Of a stretch of 64,000 bases of DNA, positions 25,311 to 35,304 are shown piece by piece. How positions within the stretch are numbered: the stretch's first letter is position 1; the number at the start of each line of letters is the position of its first letter. The notes under the pieces were generated by a model. That model was not told where the DNA came from and ran no database searches. It was given only the letters and a program-made list of their open reading frames with translations. The position numbers were made by a program, and so were the translations under genes. This DNA comes from a bacterium 0.1xD8-71 (GTDB lineage: Bacteria; Bacillota; Clostridia; Lachnospirales; Lachnospiraceae), in assembly GCA_003612405.1 (NCBI GenBank), contig RAYR01000001.1, forward strand, positions 186,001 through 250,000. The letters run 5' to 3'.

Positions 25311-27959
25311 ATGGCTGAATTAACCCCCATGATGCAACAATATCTGGAAACCAAAAAGGAATACCAGGACTGTATTTTATTTTACCGGCTGGGTGATTTT
25401 TATGAGATGTTTTTTGATGATGCGCTGATTGCTTCCAAGGAACTGGAAATTACTCTTACGGGCAAAAGCTGCGGCCAGGAGGAGCGCGCACCCATGTGCG
25501 GAATCCCTTATCATGCAGTGGACAGCTACCTGAATAAGATGGTTTCCAAGGGATACAAGGTGGCAATCTGCGAACAGGTGGAGGATCCCAAGGTTGCAAA
25601 GGGTATCGTGAAGCGGGAAGTGATCCGGATTGCCACACCGGGCACGAATTTGAATATCCAGGCACTGGAGGATACCAAGAACAATTATCTTGTCTGTGTC
25701 ACTTATTTTCCAGGGAAGATCGGTATGTCGGTGGCGGATGTCACCACGGGGGACTATTATCTGACAGAAGTGGAGGATATCAAGAGACTCCAGGATGAAA
25801 TCAATAAGTATGCTCCCTCTGAAGTGATCTGTAACGAGCAGTTTTTTGTCAGCGGCTATGATATCGAGGACTTGAAATCAAGGCTGAATGTGTCGGTGTA
25901 TTCCCTGTCACCGCATTATTTTGATGAGGAGAACTGTCGGAAAGGGCTGATGAAGCATTTTCGGGTCAATACCTTAAAAGGACTTGGCATCGAAGATTTT
26001 CCGGTGGGGCTGATTGCGGCAGGCGCCCTGCTTCAGTATCTGTATGAAACACAGAAGACCTCTCTGGCACATTTTACCCATATTTATCCCTATCTGACCA
26101 GTAAGTACATGCTCCTGGACAGTTCCACGAGACGGAATCTGGAACTGATAGAGACCTTGCGGGAAAAGCAGAAGAAGGGATCTCTTCTGGGGGTGCTGGA
26201 CCGCACAAAGACTGCCATGGGCGGCCGGCTTCTGCGCAAATATATCGAACAGCCCCTGATTGATAAAGAGAAAATAGAAAAGCGTCTGGATGCGGTGGAG
26301 GCACTCTGCCAAAAGAGTGTGGACCGGGAAGAGATGAGGGAATATCTACATACGATTTATGACCTGGAGCGGCTTCTTGGAAAGGTCAGCTATAAGACGG
26401 CCAATCCCAGGGATCTGATTGCCTTTCGCAATTCCCTGGCAATGCTGCCTTCCATCAGGACAGTGCTAGGTGATTTTGACGCACCGCTTCTGCGGGAAAT
26501 CCGGGAGCATATGGATCCCCTGGCGGATATTTACCAGTTGATTGATGATGCCATTGTGGAGGATGCGCCCATTGCCATCAAGGAGGGCGGTATCATCAAG
26601 GAAGGGTTTAATGAGACCATAGATTCGCTTAAGAAGGCCAAGACGGACGGTAAGAACTGGCTGGCGGCCCTGGAGGAGGAAGACCGGGAGCGTACGGGTA
26701 TCCGTAACCTTCGTATCAAGTATAACAAGGTATTTGGTTATTATTTTGAAGTGACCAATTCCTATAAAGACCAGGTACCGGAGGATTATGTGCGCAAACA
26801 GACCCTGGCCAATGCGGAGCGGTATACCACGCCAAGGCTGAAGGAACTGGAAGACAATATTTTAAATGCCGAGGATAAGCTGTTTACACTGGAATATGAC
26901 CTGTACTGTGAGATTCGGGATGCCATCGCCAGGGAGATAGAACGGATTCAGAAGACAGCCAGGGCCATAGCCAGACTGGATGTCTTTACTTCCCTGGCCT
27001 ATGTGGCGGAGCATAATCAGTATGTGCGGCCCACTCTCAATGAAAAGGGTGTGATCGACATTAAGGAAGGCCGTCATCCGGTGGTGGAGCAGATGATACA
27101 GAACGATATGTTTATCGCCAACGATACCCATCTGGATAACCAGAAACACTGTATTGCCGTGATTACAGGCCCCAATATGGCCGGCAAATCCACTTATATG
27201 CGGCAGGTGGCGCTGATTGTACTTCTGACGCAGATTGGGTCCTTTGTGCCGGCCAGGAAAGCGGATGTGGGAATTGTTGACAGGATATTTACAAGAGTGG
27301 GGGCCTCGGATGATCTGGCAAGCGGCCAGTCTACCTTTATGGTGGAGATGAATGAGGTGGCCAATATCTTAAGAAATGCAACCCCCAACAGTCTGCTGGT
27401 GCTGGATGAGATCGGCCGCGGCACTTCCACATTTGACGGCTTAAGTATTGCCTGGGCGGTGATCGAGCATATCAGCAACCGGAAGATTCTGGGGGCCAAG
27501 ACTCTTTTTGCCACCCATTATCATGAGCTGACGGAGCTGGAAGGCAAGATGGACAATGTGAATAATTACTGTATTGCGGTCAAGGAAAAGGGAGACGATA
27601 TCGTATTCCTTCGTAAGATTGTAAAAGGCGGTGCCGATAAAAGTTACGGTATCCAGGTGGCAAAGTTGGCAGGGGTGCCTGAAATGGTGATCGACCGGGC
27701 CAAGGAGATCGTGGAACAGCTGAGTGATAACGATATCACCGAAAAGGTGCAGAGCATTGAGATTAATGTAAAAGGCGAGAAACATAAACCGGTCCGGTAT
27801 GATGAAGTGGATCTGGAACAGATTTCCCTGTTTGATACTGTGAAGGATGAAGATGTGCTACAGGAACTACAGGAGATTGATGTGAGCAATCTGACGCCGG
27901 TGGATGCGCTCAATACACTGTACCGCTTGCAGAATAAATTAAAGAACCGATGGGGATAA
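25311..27959 (+). CDS. mutS: DNA mismatch repair protein MutS
   Basis: An 882-residue mismatch sensor. The N-terminal mismatch-binding motif is GDFYEMF with the Phe-x-Glu wedge. Connector, core and clamp domains fill the middle. The ABC-type ATPase has Walker A GPNMAGKST, Walker B LLVLDEIGRGTSTFDG and the helix-turn-helix dimer end (VAKLAGVPEMVIDRA). Full length and intact. It lies 106 bases after miaB with no clear terminator between, and 18 bases before mutL, so one transcript is likely. Confidence 0.98.
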   Translation: MAELTPMMQQYLETKKEYQDCILFYRLGDFYEMFFDDALIASKELEITLTGKSCGQEERAPMCGIPYHAVDSYLNKMVSKGYKVAICEQVEDPKVAKGIVKREVIRIATPGTNLNIQALEDTKNNYLVCVTYFPGKIGMSVADVTTGDYYLTEVEDIKRLQDEINKYAPSEVICNEQFFVSGYDIEDLKSRLNVSVYSLSPHYFDEENCRKGLMKHFRVNTLKGLGIEDFPVGLIAAGALLQYLYETQKTSLAHFTHIYPYLTSKYMLLDSSTRRNLELIETLREKQKKGSLLGVLDRTKTAMGGRLLRKYIEQPLIDKEKIEKRLDAVEALCQKSVDREEMREYLHTIYDLERLLGKVSYKTANPRDLIAFRNSLAMLPSIRTVLGDFDAPLLREIREHMDPLADIYQLIDDAIVEDAPIAIKEGGIIKEGFNETIDSLKKAKTDGKNWLAALEEEDRERTGIRNLRIKYNKVFGYYFEVTNSYKDQVPEDYVRKQTLANAERYTTPRLKELEDNILNAEDKLFTLEYDLYCEIRDAIAREIERIQKTARAIARLDVFTSLAYVAEHNQYVRPTLNEKGVIDIKEGRHPVVEQMIQNDMFIANDTHLDNQKHCIAVITGPNMAGKSTYMRQVALIVLLTQIGSFVPARKADVGIVDRIFTRVGASDDLASGQSTFMVEMNEVANILRNATPNSLLVLDEIGRGTSTFDGLSIAWAVIEHISNRKILGAKTLFATHYHELTELEGKMDNVNNYCIAVKEKGDDIVFLRKIVKGGADKSYGIQVAKLAGVPEMVIDRAKEIVEQLSDNDITEKVQSIEINVKGEKHKPVRYDEVDLEQISLFDTVKDEDVLQELQEIDVSNLTPVDALNTLYRLQNKLKNRWG

Positions 27960-27977
27960 GCGGAAGAAGGGTGAGAT

Positions 27978-29906
27978 ATGGCTAAGATCAATGTTTTGGA
28001 TCATCAGACGATAGATAAGATTGCTGCGGGTGAGGTGGTGGAGCGGCCGGCCAGTGTGGTGAAGGAGCTGGTGGAAAACGCCATTGACGCTGGGGCGGAT
28101 GCTGTCACGGTGGAGATTAAGGATGGCGGGATATCCTTTATCCGGGTCACGGACAATGGGGGCGGTATTGAGAAGTCCCAGGTGGGCAATGCTTTTTTGC
28201 GTCATGCTACCAGTAAAATTTCTTCGGCAGAAGATTTGACCAGACTGGTCAGTCTTGGATTTAGGGGAGAGGCGCTGGCCAGTATTGCGGCGGTATCCCA
28301 GGTGGAAATGATTACCAAAATACCGGAAGAGCTGACGGGAATCCGCTATGTAATCGAGGGCGGTGTGGAGAAAGAGAAGGAGGAGGTGGGGGCTCCCCAG
28401 GGTACGACCATGATCGTGCGGAACCTTTTCTACAACACGTTGCCCCGCAAAAAGTTCTTAAAGCAGCCGCAGACGGAAGGTTCTTATGTGGCGGATCTGA
28501 TGGAACATCTGGCCATGTCTAATCCTGGTGTTTCCTTTAAATTTCTTTTAAACGGGCAGACCAGGTTCTATACCACAGGAAGCAATGATCTGCGGGAGAT
28601 TGTCTACCGTATATATGGAAAAGAGATATCCGCCCAGCTGCTTGATTTTACTTGCAGTTTAGAGGGAATGACTGTTACAGGGCTTCTCGGCAAGCCCCTG
28701 ATCAACCGGTCTAACCGGTCTTATGAGATTTTCTATGTCAATGGCAGGTATATCAGAAGCACCTTGATCAGCAAAGCGGTGGAGGAAGGGTATCGGGAAT
28801 ACCTGATGCAGCATAAGTTTCCCTTCTGTGTCCTGCATTTTCAGGTGGATACCGAAAAGGTGGATGTCAATGTGCATCCCTCCAAGATGGAAGTGCGGAT
28901 TGCAGACGGCCCCTTATTCTATGAAGAGGTAAGAGAGGCAGTTCATGAAGCCCTGCATAATGTGGAAATGATTCCGGAGGTATCACTTGCCGAAGCCAAA
29001 GGCAGAAAGACAGGTGACGGACAAAGAAAAGACAAAGGGAAAGGGGAAGCAGCACCGGAACCTTTTGAGAGAAACCGGATTGCACAGAATCATAGCATCA
29101 AGGAGCAGGTCCAGGCCGTCAGGGAGCAGGCGCAGACCGGGAAATCCGCGGCAATCCAGGCAATCTATCAAAAGAGCCGGGTTGTACAGGCCACAGATAG
29201 CAGTTATCAGACAACGTCCGGGGAAAAGGCCATCCAAAAGCAGACCCTGCGGGAGGAATCTGCGTACGGGGCAAAAGCACAGCAGATGGCACTTTTTGAT
29301 GACAGACTGCTTTCCGAGAGCGCCAAAGAACAGTACCAGATGATCGGACAGCTCTTTGAGACGTACTGGCTGATCTCTTATCAGGATAAACTGCTGATTG
29401 TAGACCAGCATGCCGCCCACGAAAAGGTAAAGTATGAGAGGCTGATGAAACGGTTCCGGGAAAAGGCCGTGGCGTCCCAGAATATCAATCCCCCGATAAT
29501 CGTGACACTGAACAATCGGGAAAAAGAATGTTATCGCAATCATGCAGGAGTTTTTGCGGATTTGGGATTTGTGATAGAGGAGTTTGGTGCAGATGATTAT
29601 GCCATCCGCGGTGTGCCGATGGAGCTGTACGGCTATACGGAGGGACAATTCTTTTATGAGATATTGGATGAACTGGCGCAGGAAGTAGTCACGGGTACGC
29701 CGGAGAGTATCCGCAGCCGGATTGCAACCATGGCCTGTAAGGCCGCTGTAAAGGGCAATATGCGGCTTAGCCGTGAGGAAATGGAGGAATTGATAGAGGA
29801 ACTGCTGACCCTGGACAATCCCTATCATTGTCCCCATGGCAGGCCTACGATCATTTCCATGAGTAAGTATGAAATTGAGAAGAAGTTTAAGAGGATTGTG
29901 AACTGA
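27978..29906 (+). CDS. mutL: DNA mismatch repair protein MutL
   Basis: A 642-residue GHKL ATPase. The N-terminal half has VENAIDAGAD, DNGGGI and LGFRGEALASI. A charged, low-conservation linker runs about 335-435. The C-terminal dimer domain contains DQHAAHEKVKYE, the DQHA(x)2E(x)4E nicking endonuclease motif found in bacteria without MutH. Strand discrimination is therefore probably by nicking rather than methylation. The end overlaps the miaA start by one base (TGATG). Confidence 0.97.
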   Translation: MAKINVLDHQTIDKIAAGEVVERPASVVKELVENAIDAGADAVTVEIKDGGISFIRVTDNGGGIEKSQVGNAFLRHATSKISSAEDLTRLVSLGFRGEALASIAAVSQVEMITKIPEELTGIRYVIEGGVEKEKEEVGAPQGTTMIVRNLFYNTLPRKKFLKQPQTEGSYVADLMEHLAMSNPGVSFKFLLNGQTRFYTTGSNDLREIVYRIYGKEISAQLLDFTCSLEGMTVTGLLGKPLINRSNRSYEIFYVNGRYIRSTLISKAVEEGYREYLMQHKFPFCVLHFQVDTEKVDVNVHPSKMEVRIADGPLFYEEVREAVHEALHNVEMIPEVSLAEAKGRKTGDGQRKDKGKGEAAPEPFERNRIAQNHSIKEQVQAVREQAQTGKSAAIQAIYQKSRVVQATDSSYQTTSGEKAIQKQTLREESAYGAKAQQMALFDDRLLSESAKEQYQMIGQLFETYWLISYQDKLLIVDQHAAHEKVKYERLMKRFREKAVASQNINPPIIVTLNNREKECYRNHAGVFADLGFVIEEFGADDYAIRGVPMELYGYTEGQFFYEILDELAQEVVTGTPESIRSRIATMACKAAVKGNMRLSREEMEELIEELLTLDNPYHCPHGRPTIISMSKYEIEKKFKRIVN

Positions 29907-30871
29907 TGAAGCAGGAGACAAAAAAACCGCTGGTGATACTGACCGGACCTACGGCGGTGGGAAAGTCCGCACTGGCCGTGGCGCTTGCCAGGCAAATCGG
30001 CGGTGAGATTATTTCCGCAGATTCCATGCAGGTGTACCGGCATATGGATATCGGCTCCGCCAAGATTACCCGGGAGGAGATGGAGGGAATCCCCCATTAT
30101 CTGATAGATGTCCTGGATCCTACAGAAGAATTTAATGTGGTGGTGTTCCAAAGGATGGCCAAAGAAGCCATGACACAGATTTATAGCAGGGGACATATCC
30201 CTATTCTGGCGGGTGGTACCGGGTTTTATATTCAGGCGGTACTTTATGATATTGATTTTACGGAGAATGATGAAGACAGCACCCTTCGCAGGGCCCTGGA
30301 GGAGGAAGCAAGGAAGGCAGGACCGGAAGTTCTCTATGAAAAATTGAGGGCGGTGGATCCTGCATCCTGTGAAATCATCCATGCCAACAATGTGAAACGC
30401 ATTATCCGGGCCATCGAGTTTTATGAAAAGACCGGAAGACCCATTTCAGAGCATAACAAAGAGCAAAAAGAACGGGTGTCATTTTATAATTCCGCCTACT
30501 TTGTTTTACTGGACGACAGGGAACAGATTTATCAAAAGATTGACGAGCGGGTGGACCTTATGATAGCCGGTGGTCTGGTGGAGGAAGTGCGTGCACTGCG
30601 GGAGATGGGATGTGCCAGAAATGCAGTATCCATGCAGGGTCTGGGGTATAAAGAGATCCTTTCTTATCTGGAGGGAGAGCTGTCTTTGGAGGAAGCTGTG
30701 TATCGGATCAAACGGGATACCAGGCACTTTGCCAAGAGACAGCTGACCTGGTTTAAGAGGGAAAAAAATGTGGTCTGGATAGACAAGGGAGAATTTGACC
30801 AAGATAGTCAAAAAATACTTTCCTTCATGCAGGATTTCCTGCGCAAAAAGCACATTATCCTGCAAAAATAA
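29906..30871 (+). CDS. miaA: tRNA dimethylallyltransferase MiaA
   Basis: A 321-residue enzyme that transfers dimethylallyl from DMAPP to A37 of tRNAs reading UNN codons, giving the substrate of MiaB. It has the P-loop GPTAVGKSALAVALA, the substrate loop SADSMQVYRHMDIGSAK and the family motif GGTGFYIQAVLYDIDF. The C-terminal QLTWFKRE motif is intact. It is coupled to mutL by overlap. Confidence 0.97.
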   Translation: MKQETKKPLVILTGPTAVGKSALAVALARQIGGEIISADSMQVYRHMDIGSAKITREEMEGIPHYLIDVLDPTEEFNVVVFQRMAKEAMTQIYSRGHIPILAGGTGFYIQAVLYDIDFTENDEDSTLRRALEEEARKAGPEVLYEKLRAVDPASCEIIHANNVKRIIRAIEFYEKTGRPISEHNKEQKERVSFYNSAYFVLLDDREQIYQKIDERVDLMIAGGLVEEVRALREMGCARNAVSMQGLGYKEILSYLEGELSLEEAVYRIKRDTRHFAKRQLTWFKREKNVVWIDKGEFDQDSQKILSFMQDFLRKKHIILQK

Positions 30872-30954
30872 ACGAAAATACAGTCAACCAATAAATGACA
30901 TAAAAACAACAGAGAACTTGGGAAGCGTGAAATGATGAGAAAGGCAGAGGAGAA

Positions 30955-32274
30955 ATGACGGATTTAGCAGATATCAAGGAGCAATACAGGCAGTTTGGCA
31001 TCTCTGGGGCTGTCTATGAGTATGGCCGGGAGATTCTTTCCACTTTGCAGGAAAGGTTTGAGCAGATCGACCGGACAGCAGAGTATAACCAGCTTAAAGT
31101 CATACGCGCCATGCAGACGGCAAATGTCAGTGAGGCGTGTCTGTTGGGCACCACGGGTTATGGCTATAATGACCTGGGCCGCGATACCCTGGAAAAGGTC
31201 TATGCGGCTGTTTTTCAGACAGAGGATGCCCTGGTGCGTCCCCAGATCACCTGCGGAACCCATGCCCTGGCTCTGGCGCTGATGAGTAATCTGCGGCCGG
31301 GAGACGAGCTTTTGTCCCCGGTGGGCAAACCATACGATACCCTGGAGGAGGTCATAGGGATCCGTCCTTCCAAAGGTTCCCTGAAGGAATATGGGATTAC
31401 CTACAGACAGGTGGATCTGCTTGCAGACGGCGGATTCGACTATGAAGGGATAAGGGCGGCCATAGGCGGCAGGACGAAGCTTGTGACCATCCAGCGTTCC
31501 AAAGGGTATCAGACACGCCCCACTTTGTCGGTGGCACAGATTGGGGAATTGATTGCTTTTATCAAAGGCATCAAACCGGATGTGATCTGCATGGTAGACA
31601 ATTGTTATGGGGAATTTGTGGAGACCGGGGAACCGTCCCAGGCGGGCGCCGACATGGTGGTGGGATCGCTGATCAAGAATCCGGGCGGCGGCCTTGCACC
31701 CATCGGCGGCTATATTGCCGGCAGAAAAGACTGTGTGGAAAATGCGGCTTACCGTTTGACATCCCCGGGACTGGGGAAAGAGGTGGGTGCCTCCCTGGGC
31801 GTCCTTCCGGCCCTTTATCAAGGATTGTTCCTTGCGCCCACGGTGACTGCAAGTGCTCTGAAAGGCGCCATATTTGCGGCCAATATCTATGAAAAGATCG
31901 GTTTTGCCGTAGTGCCTGACGGTTCCCAGAGCCGTCATGATATCATACAGGCCGTGACCTTTGGCTCTCCGGAAGGTGTGATTGCTTTTTGTGAGGGGAT
32001 TCAGGCGGCGGCGTCCGTGGACAGCTTTGTGACGCCGGAGCCCTGGGATATGCCGGGCTATGATTCCCAGGTGATCATGGCGGCGGGCGCCTTTGTCTCA
32101 GGATCTTCCATAGAACTGAGCGCAGACGGCCCGATCGCGCCACCTTATGCGGTTTATTTCCAGGGAGGCCTCACCTTCCCGCACGCGAAGCTTGGTATTT
32201 TAAAGACTTTACAGAACCTGATGGACAAAGGGGTGGTGACCGCAGACTTCAAACGGCAGAAAAATCTTTTATAA
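30955..32274 (+). CDS. Methionine gamma-lyase family protein (YnbB-like)
   Basis: A 439-residue PLP enzyme of the Met_gamma_lyase family often labelled aluminium resistance protein. CGTHALALALMSNLRPGDE forms the cofactor cup, MVDNCYGEF has the PLP-ring Asp, and GSLIKNPGGG contains the Schiff-base lysine. Its physiological substrate is not known from sequence. It follows miaA by 83 bases, the usual order in Firmicutes, where it often lies near miaA or hfq and lexA. Confidence 0.88.
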   Translation: MTDLADIKEQYRQFGISGAVYEYGREILSTLQERFEQIDRTAEYNQLKVIRAMQTANVSEACLLGTTGYGYNDLGRDTLEKVYAAVFQTEDALVRPQITCGTHALALALMSNLRPGDELLSPVGKPYDTLEEVIGIRPSKGSLKEYGITYRQVDLLADGGFDYEGIRAAIGGRTKLVTIQRSKGYQTRPTLSVAQIGELIAFIKGIKPDVICMVDNCYGEFVETGEPSQAGADMVVGSLIKNPGGGLAPIGGYIAGRKDCVENAAYRLTSPGLGKEVGASLGVLPALYQGLFLAPTVTASALKGAIFAANIYEKIGFAVVPDGSQSRHDIIQAVTFGSPEGVIAFCEGIQAAASVDSFVTPEPWDMPGYDSQVIMAAGAFVSGSSIELSADGPIAPPYAVYFQGGLTFPHAKLGILKTLQNLMDKGVVTADFKRQKNLL

Positions 32275-32358
32275 ACTTTGCTAAATTTGCCATTTTTTGT
32301 ATACATCAAAATCTGGTTGTGATAAAATGAGCGTTGGAGAAAGGAGAGAATTATTTTT

Positions 32359-32595
32359 ATGCGTAAAAATAATTGGGCTTGTTTTCTGTTGATACTGGCA
32401 GGGATTGTGGTAGGCGGTTTTATCGGGAGCCTGTTTCCTGACACCTTTTTAAATTACGGACAGTCTTTCGGGTTATCGGAACCGATGATGTTGAATCTGG
32501 GGATTCTGGCCATTACCTTCGGATTGTCCATTAAAATAACCATAGCCAGCATCATAGGGATTGCGATTGCGGTCGTGATCTACCGCTTTATGTGA
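32359..32595 (+). CDS. DUF4321 small membrane protein
   Basis: A 78-residue protein with two hydrophobic helices (about 7-27 and 42-75) separated by a short FPDTFLNYGQSFGL loop. The pattern MRKNNWACFLLILAGIVVGG is typical of the DUF4321 family, seen upstream of radC-mreB in Clostridia. Function unknown; its context suggests the cell envelope. AAAGGAGAG is upstream. Confidence 0.82.
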   Translation: MRKNNWACFLLILAGIVVGGFIGSLFPDTFLNYGQSFGLSEPMMLNLGILAITFGLSIKITIASIIGIAIAVVIYRFM

Positions 32596-32649
32596 GAGAG
32601 ATGACTTACCCGGTAGTCAGGAGAGAGAAGCTGTCGGGAAAGAGGCTGA

Positions 32650-33387
32650 ATGAAAACAGTAAAGTGTGAGAACAATGATTACAGGATGCAGAATCTTCCA
32701 TATGAGAAATTTCTCATGCGTGGAAGCAAGTCGCTGACGGATTCGGAACTTCTGGCGATTATTCTGCGGACAGGAACCAGGGGTGTGAGTGCGTGTCAGC
32801 TGGGGGAGCGGGTGCTGTCCCAGACAAGCAGGAATGGAAATGGTCTTTTGGGACTGCATCAGATTTCTCTTCACGATCTGATGCAGATTGAAGGGATTGG
32901 AGAGGTGAAAGCAGTTCAGCTAAAGGCCATTGCTGAGATTTCCACAAGGATAGCCCAGGCGAAGGCGAAAAAGGGGCTCTCTTACCGCACACCATATTCC
33001 ATAGCCGACTACTATATGGAACGGCTTCGGCATGAAAATGTGGAGTATACCATATTGGTGCTGTTTGATTCCGGTCTGCACGTGATCGGTGAGAAGATTC
33101 TGTCGAAAGGTACGGTCAATGCTTCTTTATTGTCTCCGAGAGAAGTTTTTGTCCAGGCCCTGAAAGACCAGGCGGCAAGTGTGATGCTTCTGCACAATCA
33201 TCCGGGCGGTGATCCTACCCCCAGCGGGAATGACATGCAGGTCACGGAGCGGGTTCTGGAGGCCGGAAAACTAACGGATATACCGCTGTTAGATCATATT
33301 ATTATCGGGGACAACAGTTATTTTAGTTTTAAAGAGAGCGGCCTTTTGCAGGAGAGGGACGCTTCTGAACATGCTACACTAGAATGA
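32650..33387 (+). CDS. radC: RadC family JAB domain protein
   Basis: A 245-residue protein with an N-terminal helix-hairpin-helix region (LMQIEGIGEVKAVQLKAI) and a C-terminal JAB/MPN metal site HNHPGGDPTPSGND with the HxH-x(7)-SxxD pattern. Despite its name, the family's role in DNA repair is not established. It precedes mreB by 15 bases, the common Firmicute arrangement. Confidence 0.93.
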   Translation: MKTVKCENNDYRMQNLPYEKFLMRGSKSLTDSELLAIILRTGTRGVSACQLGERVLSQTSRNGNGLLGLHQISLHDLMQIEGIGEVKAVQLKAIAEISTRIAQAKAKKGLSYRTPYSIADYYMERLRHENVEYTILVLFDSGLHVIGEKILSKGTVNASLLSPREVFVQALKDQAASVMLLHNHPGGDPTPSGNDMQVTERVLEAGKLTDIPLLDHIIIGDNSYFSFKESGLLQERDASEHATLE

Positions 33388-33402
33388 AAGGGGTAAATTA
33401 CC

Positions 33403-34413
33403 TTGGCTAATAATGCGTTTGGAATTGATCTTGGCACCAGTAATATCAAGATATATAATCGGGCGGATGACGATGTCTTCGTAGAGAAAAACATGATTGC
33501 CATCGAGAATAAGAAGAACCTGTTTGCATATGGGGACGCCGCTTTTGAGATGTATGAGAAAGCACCCAATAATATCACCATCACCTATCCGTTGAGTAAT
33601 GGTGTGATTGCGGATATTCAGAATATGGAGACCCTGATCAGGTACTTCCTCAATGATATGATGAAGAACAATGTGCGTCCGGCAGATTATTATATTGCGG
33701 TTCCCTGGGATGTGACGGAAGTGGAGAAGCGTGCATTCAAGGATCTGATCAAGGAGTCCAATGTAAAAGCCAGAAAGGTTATGATGGTTGATAAGGCCGT
33801 GGCAGACGGACTGGGTCTTGGCATTGATGTCAAGAATTCCCAGGGTGTCCTGGTGGTGAATGTGGGCTTTGATACCACAGAGATCTCTATCCTTTCTCTG
33901 GGAGGCATCGTCCTAAGCAGACTGATCAAAGTGGGCGGCCGTAAGTTCGACGAAGCCATTAAGGCGGCGGTACGCCGGGAATACAGCCTGATTATCGGCG
34001 GTAAGACTGCTGAGGTAGTCAAGACTTCACTTCTTGACCTGGAGGATCAGAGAGTGGGAGCTGTAGTGTATGGACGGGATATCGTCACCGGACTGCCGGT
34101 AGAAAGAGAAATCCCCACGGCACTTGTGGATGAATGTCTGGTCGAACACTTTAATACCATTATCGATAATATTAAGGTGATTCTGGAACGCACGCCTCCG
34201 GAACTGGCGGCAGATATTTATCGTCATGGTATTTATCTGACAGGTGGGGCATCCCAGGTCAGCAAGCTGGCTCAGCTTATGAGTAAGGGAACAGGGCTTA
34301 AGGTAAATGTCTCTGAAAACCCGGTGACCAGTGTTGCGCTTGGCCTTGCGACGATCATCAAAGAGGATAATTATAAAACGGTAGCGTATGCAATAGAAGG
34401 AATGAGTAAATGA
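33403..34413 (+). CDS. mreB: Rod shape-determining protein MreB
   Basis: A 336-residue bacterial actin. It has phosphate-1 loop IDLGTSNIKIY, phosphate-2 NVGFDTTEISILSLGG and adenosine loop LTGGASQVSKL. It organises lateral wall synthesis with MreC, MreD, RodA and PBP2, all encoded next. The start is TTG (preceded by AAAGGGG), giving MANNAFGID. The stop overlaps the mreC start (ATGA). Confidence 0.93.
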   Translation: MANNAFGIDLGTSNIKIYNRADDDVFVEKNMIAIENKKNLFAYGDAAFEMYEKAPNNITITYPLSNGVIADIQNMETLIRYFLNDMMKNNVRPADYYIAVPWDVTEVEKRAFKDLIKESNVKARKVMMVDKAVADGLGLGIDVKNSQGVLVVNVGFDTTEISILSLGGIVLSRLIKVGGRKFDEAIKAAVRREYSLIIGGKTAEVVKTSLLDLEDQRVGAVVYGRDIVTGLPVEREIPTALVDECLVEHFNTIIDNIKVILERTPPELAADIYRHGIYLTGGASQVSKLAQLMSKGTGLKVNVSENPVTSVALGLATIIKEDNYKTVAYAIEGMSK

Positions 34414-35279
34414 GTCCAATCGTCAAGAAAAAAGGAGAAAAATTTACATTACCAAGTAAATATCTCCTTTTTATTTTAACAATACTCTGCACCGGCATGG
34501 TGCTGCTTACATTTAATACGACCGTATTCAGCGGCCCTTTAAGTGCCGTTGCGGGCTATACGATAGTTCCCTTCGAGGAGGGGATCAGTGTGGTGGGAAG
34601 CTGGCTTTCCGGCCGCTCTGAGGAACTGGTGCGGATCAGGGATCTGCTTACGGAAAATGAAGCATTGAAGAAGCAGGTGGATGAACTGACCATTGAGAAC
34701 ACGAGATTACAGCAGGATCGTTATGAACTGACCAACCTGCGTCAGCTTTATAATCTGGATAATCAGTATGATGAGTATGAGAAGACAGGGGCGCGCATCA
34801 TAGCCAGGGATTCCGGCAACTGGTTTTATTCCTTTGTGATCGATAAGGGTGCCATGGATGGAATTGCCGTGGATATGAATGTGATGGCAGGAAGCGGTCT
34901 TGTGGGCCGGGTGGTTTCCGTAGGCCCTAACTGGGCAAAGGTGAAATCAATTATTGCCGATGATTCCAATGTCAGCGCCATGGTCCTGGCAAGCTCCGAT
35001 AATCTGATCGTTTCTGGTAATCTTAAGCTCTATAATACCGGTGTCATTGAGTTTGAGCAGCTGATTGACAGCGACAATGTGGTGGTGGAGGGAGATAAGA
35101 TTGTCACTTCCAATATCAGTGATAAATTTCTGCCGGGTATCCTGATAGGATATATCAACACCATCAATCAGGATGCCAACAATCTTACCAAATCCGGGTA
35201 TATCACTCCGGCGGTGGATTTCGAGCACCTGGAAGAGGTACTGGTCATCATGGAGTTAAAACAGACGGTGGCAGACTGA
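34410..35279 (+). CDS. mreC: Rod shape-determining protein MreC
   Basis: A 289-residue protein with a basic N-terminus and one transmembrane helix (about 15-37). A coiled coil follows (about 68-108, LLTENEALKKQVDELTIENT). The extracellular beta domains include VIDKGAMDGIAVDMNVM and GLVGRVVSVGPNWAKV, the MreC signature. It bridges MreB to PBP2. Confidence 0.95.
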   Translation: MSPIVKKKGEKFTLPSKYLLFILTILCTGMVLLTFNTTVFSGPLSAVAGYTIVPFEEGISVVGSWLSGRSEELVRIRDLLTENEALKKQVDELTIENTRLQQDRYELTNLRQLYNLDNQYDEYEKTGARIIARDSGNWFYSFVIDKGAMDGIAVDMNVMAGSGLVGRVVSVGPNWAKVKSIIADDSNVSAMVLASSDNLIVSGNLKLYNTGVIEFEQLIDSDNVVVEGDKIVTSNISDKFLPGILIGYINTINQDANNLTKSGYITPAVDFEHLEEVLVIMELKQTVAD

Positions 35280-35304
35280 CGGCAGGCATATTGGAGGAAA
35301 AGGT

